The position numbers and the translations under genes are program-made. Positions 23,475 through 35,900 of a stretch of 64,000 nucleotides of DNA are shown here, in pieces (positions within the stretch are counted from its first letter, which is position 1; every line of letters begins with the position of its first letter). Source of the DNA: Phoronis australis (taxonomy: Eukaryota; Phoronida; Phoronidae); contig NMRA01000006.1 of NCBI GenBank assembly GCA_002633005.1, positions 1,508,442-1,572,441 of the forward strand, in the 5' to 3' direction. The notes under the pieces are model-generated. The model searched no databases. It saw nothing but the letters and a program-made list of their open reading frames with translations, and had not been told where the DNA came from.

Positions 23475-23993
23475 TTTGAAGAATGTTTCAGCACGCATGC
23501 GCTGTTTGGTAAAATTGTCATGTAAAAAGGGTAAAAACAAACTACTTAAACATGTTATTATCTATTAAGGATAATGCTTTGGCTCAATGACTTTCTAATT
23601 TTTCTAATTCCATTGCCCTGATCTCTTTAACACACCTATTTGTAATATTTTAATATTACATGAAGCGTTTTACACCCGGAAAGCTAACTGCGCCTGCGCG
23701 TCAAACTTTTGCCAGCAACCGATGGGTAAATAATGGCGGAGATTGGGTGTAACAATACTCCAACTTGAAAATCCAAGTCATCTGGGATAATAGCAAAGCT
23801 GTATTGCCATTCGTTGTCGCTTCACTGATGTAATATACAATATCCTAACAGACTAGGGAGTTTGAACACCAGATAATTATTCCAAGTAAGTGAATTCTAC
23901 GTCAAGAGAACTGTTGTCAACTCGAATTTTCGTCAAGTTAAAACTGTCTTGGTTTTGTCCGTTCTTTCTACGTTCTTGTTTTGTTGTTGTAGG
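23475..23993. promoter_or_regulatory. Shared promoter region of CLUAP1 and casein kinase 1
   Basis: The two start codons diverge from this 519-bp interval. It holds GCACGCATGCGC (23491-23502) and TGCGCCTGCGCG (23689-23700), both close to the NRF1 palindrome; CCGGAAAG (ETS-like) near 23676; and TAATGGCGGA (YY1-like) at 23731-23740. TTTGCCAGCAACC at 23708-23720 is a weak RFX X-box lookalike. On the kinase side a 5'UTR intron is likely: donor at 23886, acceptor ending 23992, one base before the start codon at 23994. Confidence 0.7.
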
Positions 23994-26900
23994 ATGGAGC
24001 TCAGGGTTGGCGGAAAGTTCCGTCTTGGTCGCAAGATTGGTAGCGGCTCATTTGGTGATATATACCTCGGTAAGTTCCTTTTTATTGTTATTGTTTTTAT
24101 TTATTTATCCAAGATACGAGAATCCGGAAATGGCGTTTACAGTTTGCGATTCATTCAAAATCATTTCTTTTTCTTTCCTGTAATCAGAATTTCGGAAACC
24201 AAATAGCATTCTGTGGCAAATAGAGCAAGATTCAAATGAATTTCGGTTATTTGTTTATTTCTGTTCTCAATATTCACCAACCATTTTAACAAATCGCAAA
24301 ATCAGTCAGTGACAAATGTGATGTTTCTGATAAAAAAAGTCCTGTGCGTTTTTCATACATGTAATTGAAGTCATGACAATAAAGCAATTTCCACATATAA
24401 TTGTAGATTTTAACTGCTGAAAACAATAATAATTGGATAATAAGAACCCTGGCATTAATTGTCTAAATGTGTGTCTCTGTGTTGTTGTGTCGGCTAACAT
24501 TCTAACCCACTGATGACTGTATGCTGAGCTTTGGTTCTTACTCTTAGTCATACATTCTGCGCCTGTTACGCACTACTTCGCAATGTAGCATTGAAATTTA
24601 GCTAAAAGTAATGTTTCTCATTTGTTATTCCACAGTGTAGTGTGACAGTGTTAATCTTATCTTTAGTGCTATGAATCATGGTAGCAGATCAATATGAGAT
24701 GAGTTTTAGTCAGATTAAATATTGTTTCCTTTTTTGCTTGTCAATTTGGCGGCAATAAGAAATGCCATACCAGCGATTGAACTCCTTATTAGACATTGTG
24801 TAAATTCCCTGTCATCTTAATCAGCAAGAGTCTAAATTGGGTTGCATAGGAAAAACTTTTCATCTCTTTGAAAATATGTTTTAAACTTAAGACGAGTTTC
24901 AAAAACTCTTACCAGGGCCGTCAATGCCTCAGTTTTGGGTCTGAATATCAACCTCATTGCTCTCTGAAGGAAATATTTACTTATTTGCTTTTAAAGTGCG
25001 TAAAATCACTGATGTCATCTTAAAAAACGTCGAAATTCAACCCCACCAGTCTATCAGCTGTCAAATTGCACCCTCAAACACTATCTTACGATATGTTAAT
25101 TTGCTGATCTCTGAGTTATGAGCATATATTGTTACGTAAAATTGGGACAACCAATCACACCACTAGTCATCCTCCACTGCTTTGGTATGAAATTCCATTA
25201 GATAGTACTGTTCATTTTCCCGTGGTTCATGGAATAATAAAGAATGGAGAGACGGTGCGTTTTTGGTGGTTATGACAACTCTGTGTATATAGGCCCTTTC
25301 GTGCTGACTTTACTCCAGTATAAGCGCAGTGTCAACGTAAATTGTGAAGTTAATTGAATCGTTCATTCCGGTCTTGGTAGTCAACAGACATCGAAGTAAA
25401 CGGTTGGTGACGTTGTCACCATCGAAGTTATCGCAAGATATTGCTCATGCGTATGTGAAAACTTGAGAACATTTATGTGTGCTAATTGACATACGGTAAA
25501 ACTTATTTACAATTCGATTGGTGATAATTCAAGCAAAGTATAAGCAACTTTAATTGTTGATGATAGCAGTGGCCCCTGGTGGTAATTTCAATGAGACCAC
25601 AGTTGACCGTAAATACCGTACAGCAGCGTCGACACTCCAATGTTAAGTCCACCTGGTTACTGTGAGGTTAACTGGTGCTGTTAACTTCGATACAGGACTG
25701 AAGTTGATCGTTCATACTGACCGCAACTCCCCAAAACATGGACGCGTCGAGGTTAGTATGAAAAGGCCTATGACAATGCTGTGCTGTGGCTTTTTTACTT
25801 TCCCTTGGAACATCAGAGAAGCACGGATATTGTGCATGGTGTACAATAAACTCGTGTGTTGGTGGACATGACATTAGAGTTGGGTACATTCATACGACAC
25901 GTTCATTTCTGTGGGGCTAGGAAACTCTCAAGTATAGTAATTTTTCTTCTGTTTTCTCATTATGTGGATATTGAATTCAGGATTGTGATGTGCAGTACTA
26001 TAAAGGATGGTCTAATGATGCTGACAATGAAGTCACTTTTCAAAACAATGTAAACTGTGGTTTTAAGCACTTATAGCAAAATTTGCTTCACCAGGCCCAG
26101 AAACTCCTCACTAATGATCAACGTTCTCCTCAAGATTAGACATTCCGTTAGTAAGTTTTATTAACGGCAAAACTCCGCACGTCTACGCCATGTGTCACAG
26201 CCTTGAGCTGGTGAACAGGATGTAGGTTAGTTTATTGCAGTCTGCAAATGTAGGGGCAGTTATGCAGTGTCGAGAAAGAATGGCAATCATGGGAGTCCTC
26301 GGTTCACAATTCAACTCCCCTGCTACTTAGGCGACACTACCAAGTGGTGTTCAAGGCATTGCTTTGAAATTACTTCAGAGAGCTCAGTTTTGGGGCTATT
26401 GATAGGCTGAAAACGAAGAGCGGGGTTGTAGTTAGGGTAAAATCGGCGGGGTATTTTCTCGTTGAAAATAATTTCCGTATCAGAAGAGATTGTCGTCCTT
26501 CCCTTCAGGTGAGCGAGGGCACTGCTTATTACCTTCAACTCTTAATTATTCTATTCGTAACCTCATTGAAGCATGCTTATGCGAATTATGACAGATTTAA
26601 NAAAACAATGTAAACTGTGGTTTTAAGCACTTATAGCAAAATTTGCTTCACCAGGCCCAGAAACTCCTCACTAATGATCAACGTTCTCCTCAAGATTTGA
26701 CATTCCGTTAGTAAGTTTTATTAACGGCAAAACTCCGCACGTCTACGCCATGTGCCACAGCCTCGAGCTGGTGAACAGGATGTAGGTCATTGCCTAGTTA
26801 GTTTATTGCAGTCTGCAAATGTAGGGGCAGTTATGCAGTGTCGAGAAATAATGGCAATCATGGGAGTCCTCGGTTCACACTTCAACTCCCCTGCTACTTA

Positions 26901-29900
26901 GGCGACACTACCAAGTGGTGTTCAAGGCATTGCTTTGAAATTACTTCAGAGAGCTCAGTTTTGGGGCTATTGATAGGCTGAAAACGAAGAGCGGGGTTGT
27001 AGTTAGGGTAAAATCGGCGGGGTATTTTCTCGTTGAAAATAATTTCCGTATCAGAAGAGATTGTCGTCCTTCCCTTCAGGTGAGCGAGGGCACTGCTTAT
27101 TACCTTCAACTCTTAATTATTCTATTCGTAACCTCATTGAAGCATGCTTATGCGAATTATGACAGATTTAACATAGAACTTGCGCCCCATTTTTGATGCC
27201 ATTAACTTCGGAGTTGAGCTTATGAAACGTGACGAATAACGACCTTCAGCATTTTGTCTATCATAGCACGTCATTTATTGAACTATTACTATATTGCAAA
27301 ATCTGCTTGTTGAGATAAAAGTCTATGTTGACTTGGCAGAGTTTTTGTGGTTTAGTCAAGCTCTCTTCTCAATGATTATGTGATTAAATTATCTTGTAAT
27401 ATTCCAGTTAATTAAGCTTTATTTTACGCCTTTCCTGAATTTTTTAAATGATTAGTTTTTATTAGGAAGCTCACTCACCTTTCTCTTTATGTGGTGACAA
27501 GAGCAGGCAAGAGGTTGACACAGAGTGTTGCTGCTATATATTTAGTTGTTTGATTTGTAAGACAAATTTTTAAGCTCAAGGTTTAAGAGTAGCTGATTGT
27601 AGAAATGGTCAACACAGAATTGCTTTACGTTATTGTCATCAGTTCAGTTTGGTAACGGTTTTTGGTTGTGGAGGGGTTTCAGTTATGAGGAATTTTTGTT
27701 TTGAGTAACAACATCATCATTCCCACTATTGTGGGTATGAAGTCTGCGTAATGTCTTGAGTCTATTTGTTTGAGCTGTCATAATTTCGTAAGTGCTAGCT
27801 TGTTGCCATCACGAGGTTCAGGTTGAGGTTAAAGCCAGGTCAGTGCGCTTTTAATCTCTAATCAGGTTGTGTCGTGGCTCTGAGGCATTGTCTGTCCCGA
27901 TTCTGGCCTGGGACACTTGGCCCTTAGTAGACAGAGCTTGGCAGCATTCGCTTGACTGGTTCCTTGCAGTGTTACCAGTGCACTATTGAACAGCTGAGGA
28001 GGTCAAGTTCATTGTTTACCTATTGTTATTGTTGTAGGGCTATGTTATTGGTTGTTCCTGTGGTTGTGGGATGAGACAGACCTTGCCACTTCAAAGTCTA
28101 CTGCAGGGACTAGTCTAAGTGCCTTTGTTCTTGGCTGGTCTGGTTATAACTTTGTGATTCGGCTGTCTAATTTGTAACTCCTGCAAATGTTAAGGTATAC
28201 CCCTGCTAAAAATTCTGATAGTCCGACCTAACGTAATTTTGCCCCATTGTGCTGCTGGTAAATGTAGAGCATCCAATAATACAGTTGTTTTATTTTGTTC
28301 CTGCCCGTTGTTTAGAAAACACCTATGTCCTCTTGTGATAGTGTTCAATTTGGCGCTGTTTTTGCTTATAAATATAATTTTATTTGTTAGGAAGACTGAA
28401 CCTGGCAATGTGACATGTAGTAGTTGCACTGGTACTTTCTTTGTTTCTGAAAGCATTTCTATCTCTGCCTCTGCGCACACGTGTGGCTTTAGTATGGAGC
28501 TACTAATTGATGCCTGGCAAATTAAGTCAGCACGCAGCACTGGCCTCCCAGCAGCTGGTCCTGCCTATTTAGATTATACAGGAGCTATCATCCTGATGCA
28601 GGAATGTGCACTAAACAAAGATTTGTCTGGTGGAACTCCACTTGACCCTGTTAGGGGGAGGGGGCTCAGGTTGCCATCTCGCTTACAGGAGCTATGAACT
28701 GAACTTTGTGCTTGTCATTGGTTGGCGTGGTCCTGTATTCTGCACTTTTTTAGGTCATTGAGTTAGCCAAACCTGTCCCCTTGGGAGTCCTAACATCCTG
28801 GTGTAGGTGAGACAAAGCAGTTAATAGGAACATCCATGTAATGTCTTATCATGAATTTGATGGAGATGAACTATTCTAATTCCTTGTTGAAGAGGAACAT
28901 TTTTGATAGGTGAGAATTAGTAAACTACTTGCTAATAGTGGGAACGTTAATGTGGATAGATTTCACCCATTGTTCGTAAGGTTGAGGGTTTCGTTTAGGC
29001 TACATTCACTGAGATTGACAGGTTCTTGTTAGGTATATCTGCTGAGTCACGCGCCCAACTTTGATGTACACTTTATTGAGTATTAGAATGCACTCACCGC
29101 CTTGTTTGATTTGTGGAGAGATTATAGGTACTCAAGAGCTTCTGCCGTTTGTTGACAAGGCTCTAGTAAATGCTAATTCTAGTTCAAACTCGCTAAGTTT
29201 TGACAGAAACATTCAATAATGCTTGCACGCTTTTGTTGGCCTGTACGTTACTTTCTATATTTATGCCAGTCCCTCTTCACGCTATGCGCTAAAAACTGCT
29301 TTCTGTGAATGTGCTGTGTTGCGCACTGCCAATAACAACAGCAGTCCTGGTATGTGATGTGTTCAGGGATTTAGTCTCTTATGAACAGGTGTGTAATCTC
29401 ATCTGGCTTGTTGACTCCAATGTTCTAAACTCTACTTCACTGCAGTGCCTGTAGCTTATTTGTTGTGTCACAAATGGATGTATGACATTTAATGTGCACT
29501 TCACCTTTGCTTGAACTTCGATAACCCTTGACCCCACAGAAACTGCCATATGTACCAGGGGACCACTATACTGCAGTGTAGGCTGTATGGCTTACTCTCC
29601 ATTTCAAAACGGTGTTGTCTGTCTTGTTACCAGACTTGGATGACAGTGTCAAGTGTGTGCCAATAACCGTGCAGAGCATATGTCAGTGCCATGTTGGGTT
29701 CAATTTACATTAGTGCATTGTACCATGGGATGGTACACAACATGATGAAACAGAGGGGTGGGAACAGTGTTAGATGTTTACACATGTTAGTGACAAGCAG
29801 AGTTGTGCAGTCTGACTCTGTTGTGGTAGTTTTCATTGCCCTCATCTAAATCAACAAATTCACCATATCTTGACAATTTCCAGATGTTATGTTCTATGTG

Positions 29901-32900
29901 GGTCATTGCATATAAACATGGTGTAATACACATGAACACTGCTTCTCCCAATCTGATTTTGCAGTCTAATCATGTAGCATGGTGGGTAATGGTCTGGTAT
30001 AATAACTGCCCGAATTTTGAGAACCAGTTTTCTCCACTGAATCACTGGCATAAACTGGTTCTCAAAATACGGACACGTTATATCAGACTATTGCCACATG
30101 GTCAGTGCTGATGGTGACCATTTGCAGAAAAAAATGCTTACGTCTGATACAAGTCTAAACTTTGGAGGAAGGTGCCTGGTCACAAGACCTGGGTAATGGT
30201 AGGACCTCGCTAAAATCTAGCCAAAATCTCGTGTTCTCGCGAGGTCCTGGGGTTACTAAACTCTACCCTGCAGTTGCCTTGATTGCTGTGCAGGCCTCGA
30301 CATAGCAAGTACACACTCGAAAATACAAGTTGCAATTGTGAAATAAAAAGAAGCAGTGTCTCACGCATAGATTTTCACCAAATGCAAATTTGCGAGAATC
30401 CCAGAATTCCCAAGTCGCCTAACAAGATCTGAGGTCGCCGAAATTGACATAATCGACCAAAAACTTTCATGCTGCACTCCGTTCTCAAAAATATGCGCAT
30501 ACCTCTTCCGTTTCCATTTCTCACGTGAAAAATATGCACCTTTAAATTTCCAACTCAATTCCTCCTGCCAATGAAGAACACAAATGATCAGATACACTGG
30601 AGGTGCATGTTTCATGATCCAATCTTGATCGATTTTGGCTGAACATGTCCGACTTCTGTCTGTTTACTTCCTGTTTTAATTTAAGCGCATGTTTATTGTG
30701 TGCTGGATTTGCAAAATAAATGGAACAACTGTGAACCAAAGGCATTGAATGTAGGAAAACTGTTAGTAATTTAAAGTTTGGAAGTTACCACAAATTTGGA
30801 GGGAAATATTGCCTCACTTTGATACTCGTGGCGGCTTCGGGGATTTTTCCCAGGTCGCTAAACACAATCTGAAGTTGCTTTGGTGACTTGTAGGTCGTCA
30901 AAGCGAGCACTGAAGCAAAAAATTGACCTCACTGTTTATGAGTGAAAATCTGGAGACACAGCGCCGAATACGTCCTCGCTCATATTTTCGAACGGTCATA
31001 TTTTCGTGTGGGCATTTTTACCTGTGTCGAGCACTGCAGTGTGTATGTTTGTTGTGGGGTCAGAAACGTGCAGAACTCGACCACTTGGTCCGCTTCACAC
31101 CGCTTCTCCGTCTCTGGTAACGTTGCCTCTGGCTGTGGTGGGCTGCGCTAGCGTACTATACCTATCTCTCTCAAACAGGCACTAACATTTCCATGGGCGA
31201 AGAGGTGGCCATCAAGCTGGAGTGTGTCAAGACCAAACACCCGCAGTTACACATCGAGAGCAAGTTCTACAAGATGATGCAGGGCGGAGGTAGGTCGCGC
31301 TCTGTTTAACCCCTACCATTAACATACTCACCCGTGGCTGTGGCGGTAGATCATGACAGCCACACTGCCCTGTCCGCCTGTCTGCATCTGTCCGCCTGTC
31401 TTGTCTGTTCAGCGTCTCTTCGTTGGACATCGTCGGCATAGTGCTAATGGCGTGCGCCTGTTGCAATTTCTCCCCAACTAGGTACGGAGGTCCCGACGGG
31501 GGAGGAGGTAGGCATCAAGCTAGAGTGCGCCAAAACGCACCACCCCCAGCTGCACATTGAGGCGCGCATGTACAAAATCCTGCACCCGGGTGGTAAGTCG
31601 ATGACCGTCTGTAATTGTGAAGTGCTGTGTCCGCAACTGACTGTATGTATGTCGCCAATGTGCAACTATCTGTATTTGCTGAGAATGAATGCGTGTGTGT
31701 GCTTGTCATCGACGAGGAGCTGACTGTTTGAGTATTGTTAGCCAACCGTGACTGGTAAGGACTCTGAGCGTGCGTTTTCTGTGATCATGTGACCATGTTG
31801 TCCAGAACTGTGATGCTGAATTTGTTCATAAACTTGACTGCAGGGAATGGATTGCCTGATGTTCTTGTAGTGTGTGCGTTTCTGAATTTGTTTCAGATTT
31901 TTGAAACTGAACAGTACATCTGCAGACATTGGCAACTGTTTTTGGGCTTGGGTAGGCACAAACCATCCTGGCTGATCTTTTGTAGGTAGCCACTCAACGG
32001 TGAACCTTGGTCTATTGTCTTAGTAAAGGAGGAGATCATTTATTAACGATAACTGAAACCTGTTCACACAAGCACCTGAGGAGGTGCCTTTGTTTGTAGA
32101 CCTGGCAGTGGCAACTTATAGGAAATCTATAAGTGTTTGGTTACAGCACACACATTTGTTTGGTACTGTATTGTTTACTGATATGTGGGCAGGATTCCCT
32201 CTAGGGTTTTCTCAGTCAGCTGCTGCTCCTGATGATGTGAATAACGGCAGTGCAGTTGCAGTTGACTCTATTGTTGGGATGGGTCTCTTATAGTGATTCA
32301 GACATCCTGTTTGCTCAAAGGAAATAAGAAATTTTATCCAAAATTTGAAATGAGGTGTATTTAGTCTATGCTCGACTCATAATACTTAAAAAATCCTTGT
32401 TTAATTCTTGAAAGAGTGTCTCATTTTTGAGTTTGATTATTTTCCGCAGTAGTTCACCAACATGAATGTGAAACCATCCAGATTGAGGAAATGCGCCCTT
32501 AGCGAGAGACCCTGATTCTCCGCAATACCGGAAATGGATGTAATTTAGATAATTGGACTTCATTTCTGGAATTAGAGGTTTTGAATGTAATTCAGGTACT
32601 CTAACTAACGTTACCATAATTGAATATTTTTTGTTTTTAATTACAAAAATTAAGAATCAAATTTTGCGATTCTGGCTACAAATCTATCAACGGTCATATT
32701 GCAGGGGACATGTTCAATTATTTTTGAAAATGGTGCTCCTCTTTTTCCAGTTTTGAGAATCAACAAACATGGTTTGCAGCAAGTTATCGATAAAGTGTAC
32801 TCATGTTTATCACTTTGAAATGAAAAAGATTTTGCTAATTAACTGAATTGGGAACTTGGAATTCTATGCTTGCTCACTGGATTTCTCTGTTAATGAAAAT

Positions 32901-35900
32901 GGGCCTCTGATGAGTCTAACCTTGCAAGGTGTGATGCGATATCACCTAGAGTAGACTTTGATTAATGAAGAGTTTTTTGTTGCCACGTAACTAGGACGTT
33001 CTATGCCCTGTCTGCCTAATATTACTGCAAAAAGCAGTAATTAATCACGGTAGATAAAAACTCCACCATTTACAAGCAAGCTGCGACAGAAAGCAGACAC
33101 TGCTAAGGACACTATTGATTTCTGTTAGTTAGTTCACCCCGTGTCCATGCATGTCATTCCAAAGGCTTTCATGCAGGGATTTTGCCAAGTCATTCTACTA
33201 ACTGTTCTTGGGGTTAGGTTCAGTTGTGTAGGGGGGGTTCCTCAACATATTAGTTTAGTTGGTTGATGATTGGTAGACTGTTGATTCTATCAATGGTTTG
33301 CATTGGTGTGAGGTCATGTGGTGTGTTTGAAGATATCCTATCCACCAGCGAGGTTGGTACCGTTCAGTGATCGTGAGGAACAGGTAGGACAGCTCTGGCA
33401 TTAAAGTGGTATCTGGTACAATATTCAGTTGAAAAATCAACAGATGGCTCTGATAATGAATTTACTTTCGAAACATAGATCAACCTAGGATGTTGCCCTT
33501 GCCTCCATGGTTGCCTTGACGACTGCCTGGGTGTGTTTTGTGTTGGTGTTTGTGTGTGTATGTGTTGGTGGTTCTTAAGGTGTGTGGTTGTGCAATCAAT
33601 GTCATCTTACTGTCCATTGTTCAAACAAACTGACTTGATGTGTAATTAAGGAGTGGCTTTTGAGACTGCCGCCAGACGTGCAGCAACCAAAGGGCAGCTT
33701 GCCCCAGATCAGCTGAGCATCAAAATACACAAATGAGTCACCGGTGCTGTGAGGGAAATGATGCGAGTCGATCTCCTGTGGATTAACTATATGAGCTGGG
33801 TGCACATGCACTTAGCTGACTGTTACATTCATAAATATGAAACGGAAAACTGCCATTTGTTGTTGCTGTTCTATTGCGAAACTATAATCGTGGAACGTGT
33901 TGTAAGTTGTATTGTTTAGCAAGTGGAGAAACTATGACCACTGCTTATTCATTTAATGTCATGTTTTGGGGTAAAATCTCTCATTTTTGGATAAAATTTC
34001 CAAATTTACGCTTTTAGATTCTAACATTGTTGTGAATGCGCACAATGTTTCAAAACGTCGTATCTGTGGTACAGTATTTGATCATGGAGATGCATTTAAT
34101 TTGTTTCGTTTCATACTACATGTTTCATGAAAAAATGTTAAAAACAAAATTTCACTTGTCCCCATATTGTGTCCTAAATTGTAGAGAGTTTTCCATAGGT
34201 TACAAACTGCAGATTGCTGTAAAATTTTTACTTAATATCTCTGCTTTCATCATTGCTTGGGCTTTCTGTCCTGTGGTAAAGTAGTCACTGCTTGAACGGT
34301 AATTATCTCTTAGAACCGGTTTTCTACACTGAATAATTGGCATCGAACTGGTTCTCAAAACCTGGGACCCCCTGTAAGTGACTGTAGCCATTCAGCCTAT
34401 AATTTGAGCATTACTTTGAGGTGCTTGTTTTTTCACATTTGCGTCGAAACTTTTGTGTTTTTTTATTTTACCATTTTTGGCAATGGTGCTACAGGCTTTG
34501 TGTTCTTTTTACCATATCTGGGGGGTATACAAAAAGGACTCCTTAAAGGCGAAATCTTAAGACGTGTTTGGTTTATTTATGGACATTCAGAGGAAATTAC
34601 TCAATTGTTAGACATCTTCGGAGACAACTGTTGTTAATTTATTCTCTTGATAAGAAAAGTTCGCCAGCGTGACATTATGATTTCTTTTCAGTGGGTATTC
34701 CCAGTATTAAGTGGAGCGGTACGGAGGGTGATTACAATGTGCTGGTCATGGAACTCCTCGGTCCGAGTCTAGAGGACCTATTCAACTTCTGTAATCGCAA
34801 GTTCAGCACAAAGACAGTATTGCTATTAGCCGACCAGCTAGTAAGTGGACAGTGCCAAGGACGTCGTTCTCACATACGGATGTATTGGGACTGAAATGAT
34901 GCACTGGCGCACAGTTCAAGGGCCCTTTGAGCCCGCACTTAACATCACAATGGGGGTGGGGTTGTGTTTGATTTGTTTGATTTTGGTTTAGGTTAAACTT
35001 TTTGTATAGAACAAAGACTCGACGCTACAATGTCTGTAACTGACATTTTTTTATAAAAACATCAAGTTGGATTTACTTGGAAATCCTGAAGTGCTTTTTG
35101 CTAACATTTGTCCACAGCATTTCGGAGTCCAAAGAAAATACGTTTTCTGAGTCCTGCGTATCAAAATCATTAACAACCGCATTGAAATTAACTGTGCCAG
35201 TAGGCTGTTGCCTCGTTTCAGTCCCGGTGCGGGTGTATGTGTGCACGCGTGCGTAGGTGGTTCCCAGTAGATGACCCATCTCTCTATCGCGTCTGTCTGT
35301 TGTTGGTTTCAGTCGGCATCCCCACCATCAAGTGGTGCGGGGCAGAGGGCGACTACAACGTGTTGGTCATGGAGCTACTCGGCCCCAGCATCGAGGATCT
35401 GTTCAACTTCTGCTCGCGCCGCTTCAGCCTGAAAACGGTGCTGCTGCTGGCCGACCAGCTAGTAAGTGCCCGCCCCGCGTACCCACCCCACCCTGCCCCC
35501 CTTCCCTGTCCCCTGGGGGGTAGTGTGCGGGGGTGGTGGGCGTGCTCTGCATGTTGTCACCGCGTGACTCGATGTTGTATGCATCCTCTCTCACCCACCA
35601 CTTGACGGTTGTAGCCGGCAGTTACACAGGAACGTCCATCCTCTAGAAGCACCTATGGGTGCCTTTCGAGGAAAATTGTCATTGCTATTTTAAGAGGGCA
35701 TTCACATGTAAATTTACCTTTTTTAACTGAAAAGTAACTATTTCTATGAACACTGCTGTTAACTTGACCAATTGAGTTTCAGAAACGACAAAACAGTTTT
35801 CTTCACAAAACCCCCTTGTGCCACCACACATGGACTGCCAGACTAAACCAAGTGTCTTGTGTGAAGTTAGGCTGTTGTGCTATAGCTTCTGCTGCCTTAT

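Larger units (their letters stand above)
24070..31178. other. Casein kinase 1 intron 1
   Basis: 7.1 kb. It holds the duplicated pair 26042-27171, a hairpin element at 29987-30093 and a short 10-bp-arm inverted repeat at 30201-30248. The longest open frames (around 28239-28697) overlap on both strands and match nothing I know. Confidence 0.6.

Noticed and set aside
28239-28697. 152-codon open frame in kinase intron 1
   Set aside because: A 116-codon frame overlaps it on the other strand, no domain is recognisable, no splice partner exists, and composition is like surrounding intron.
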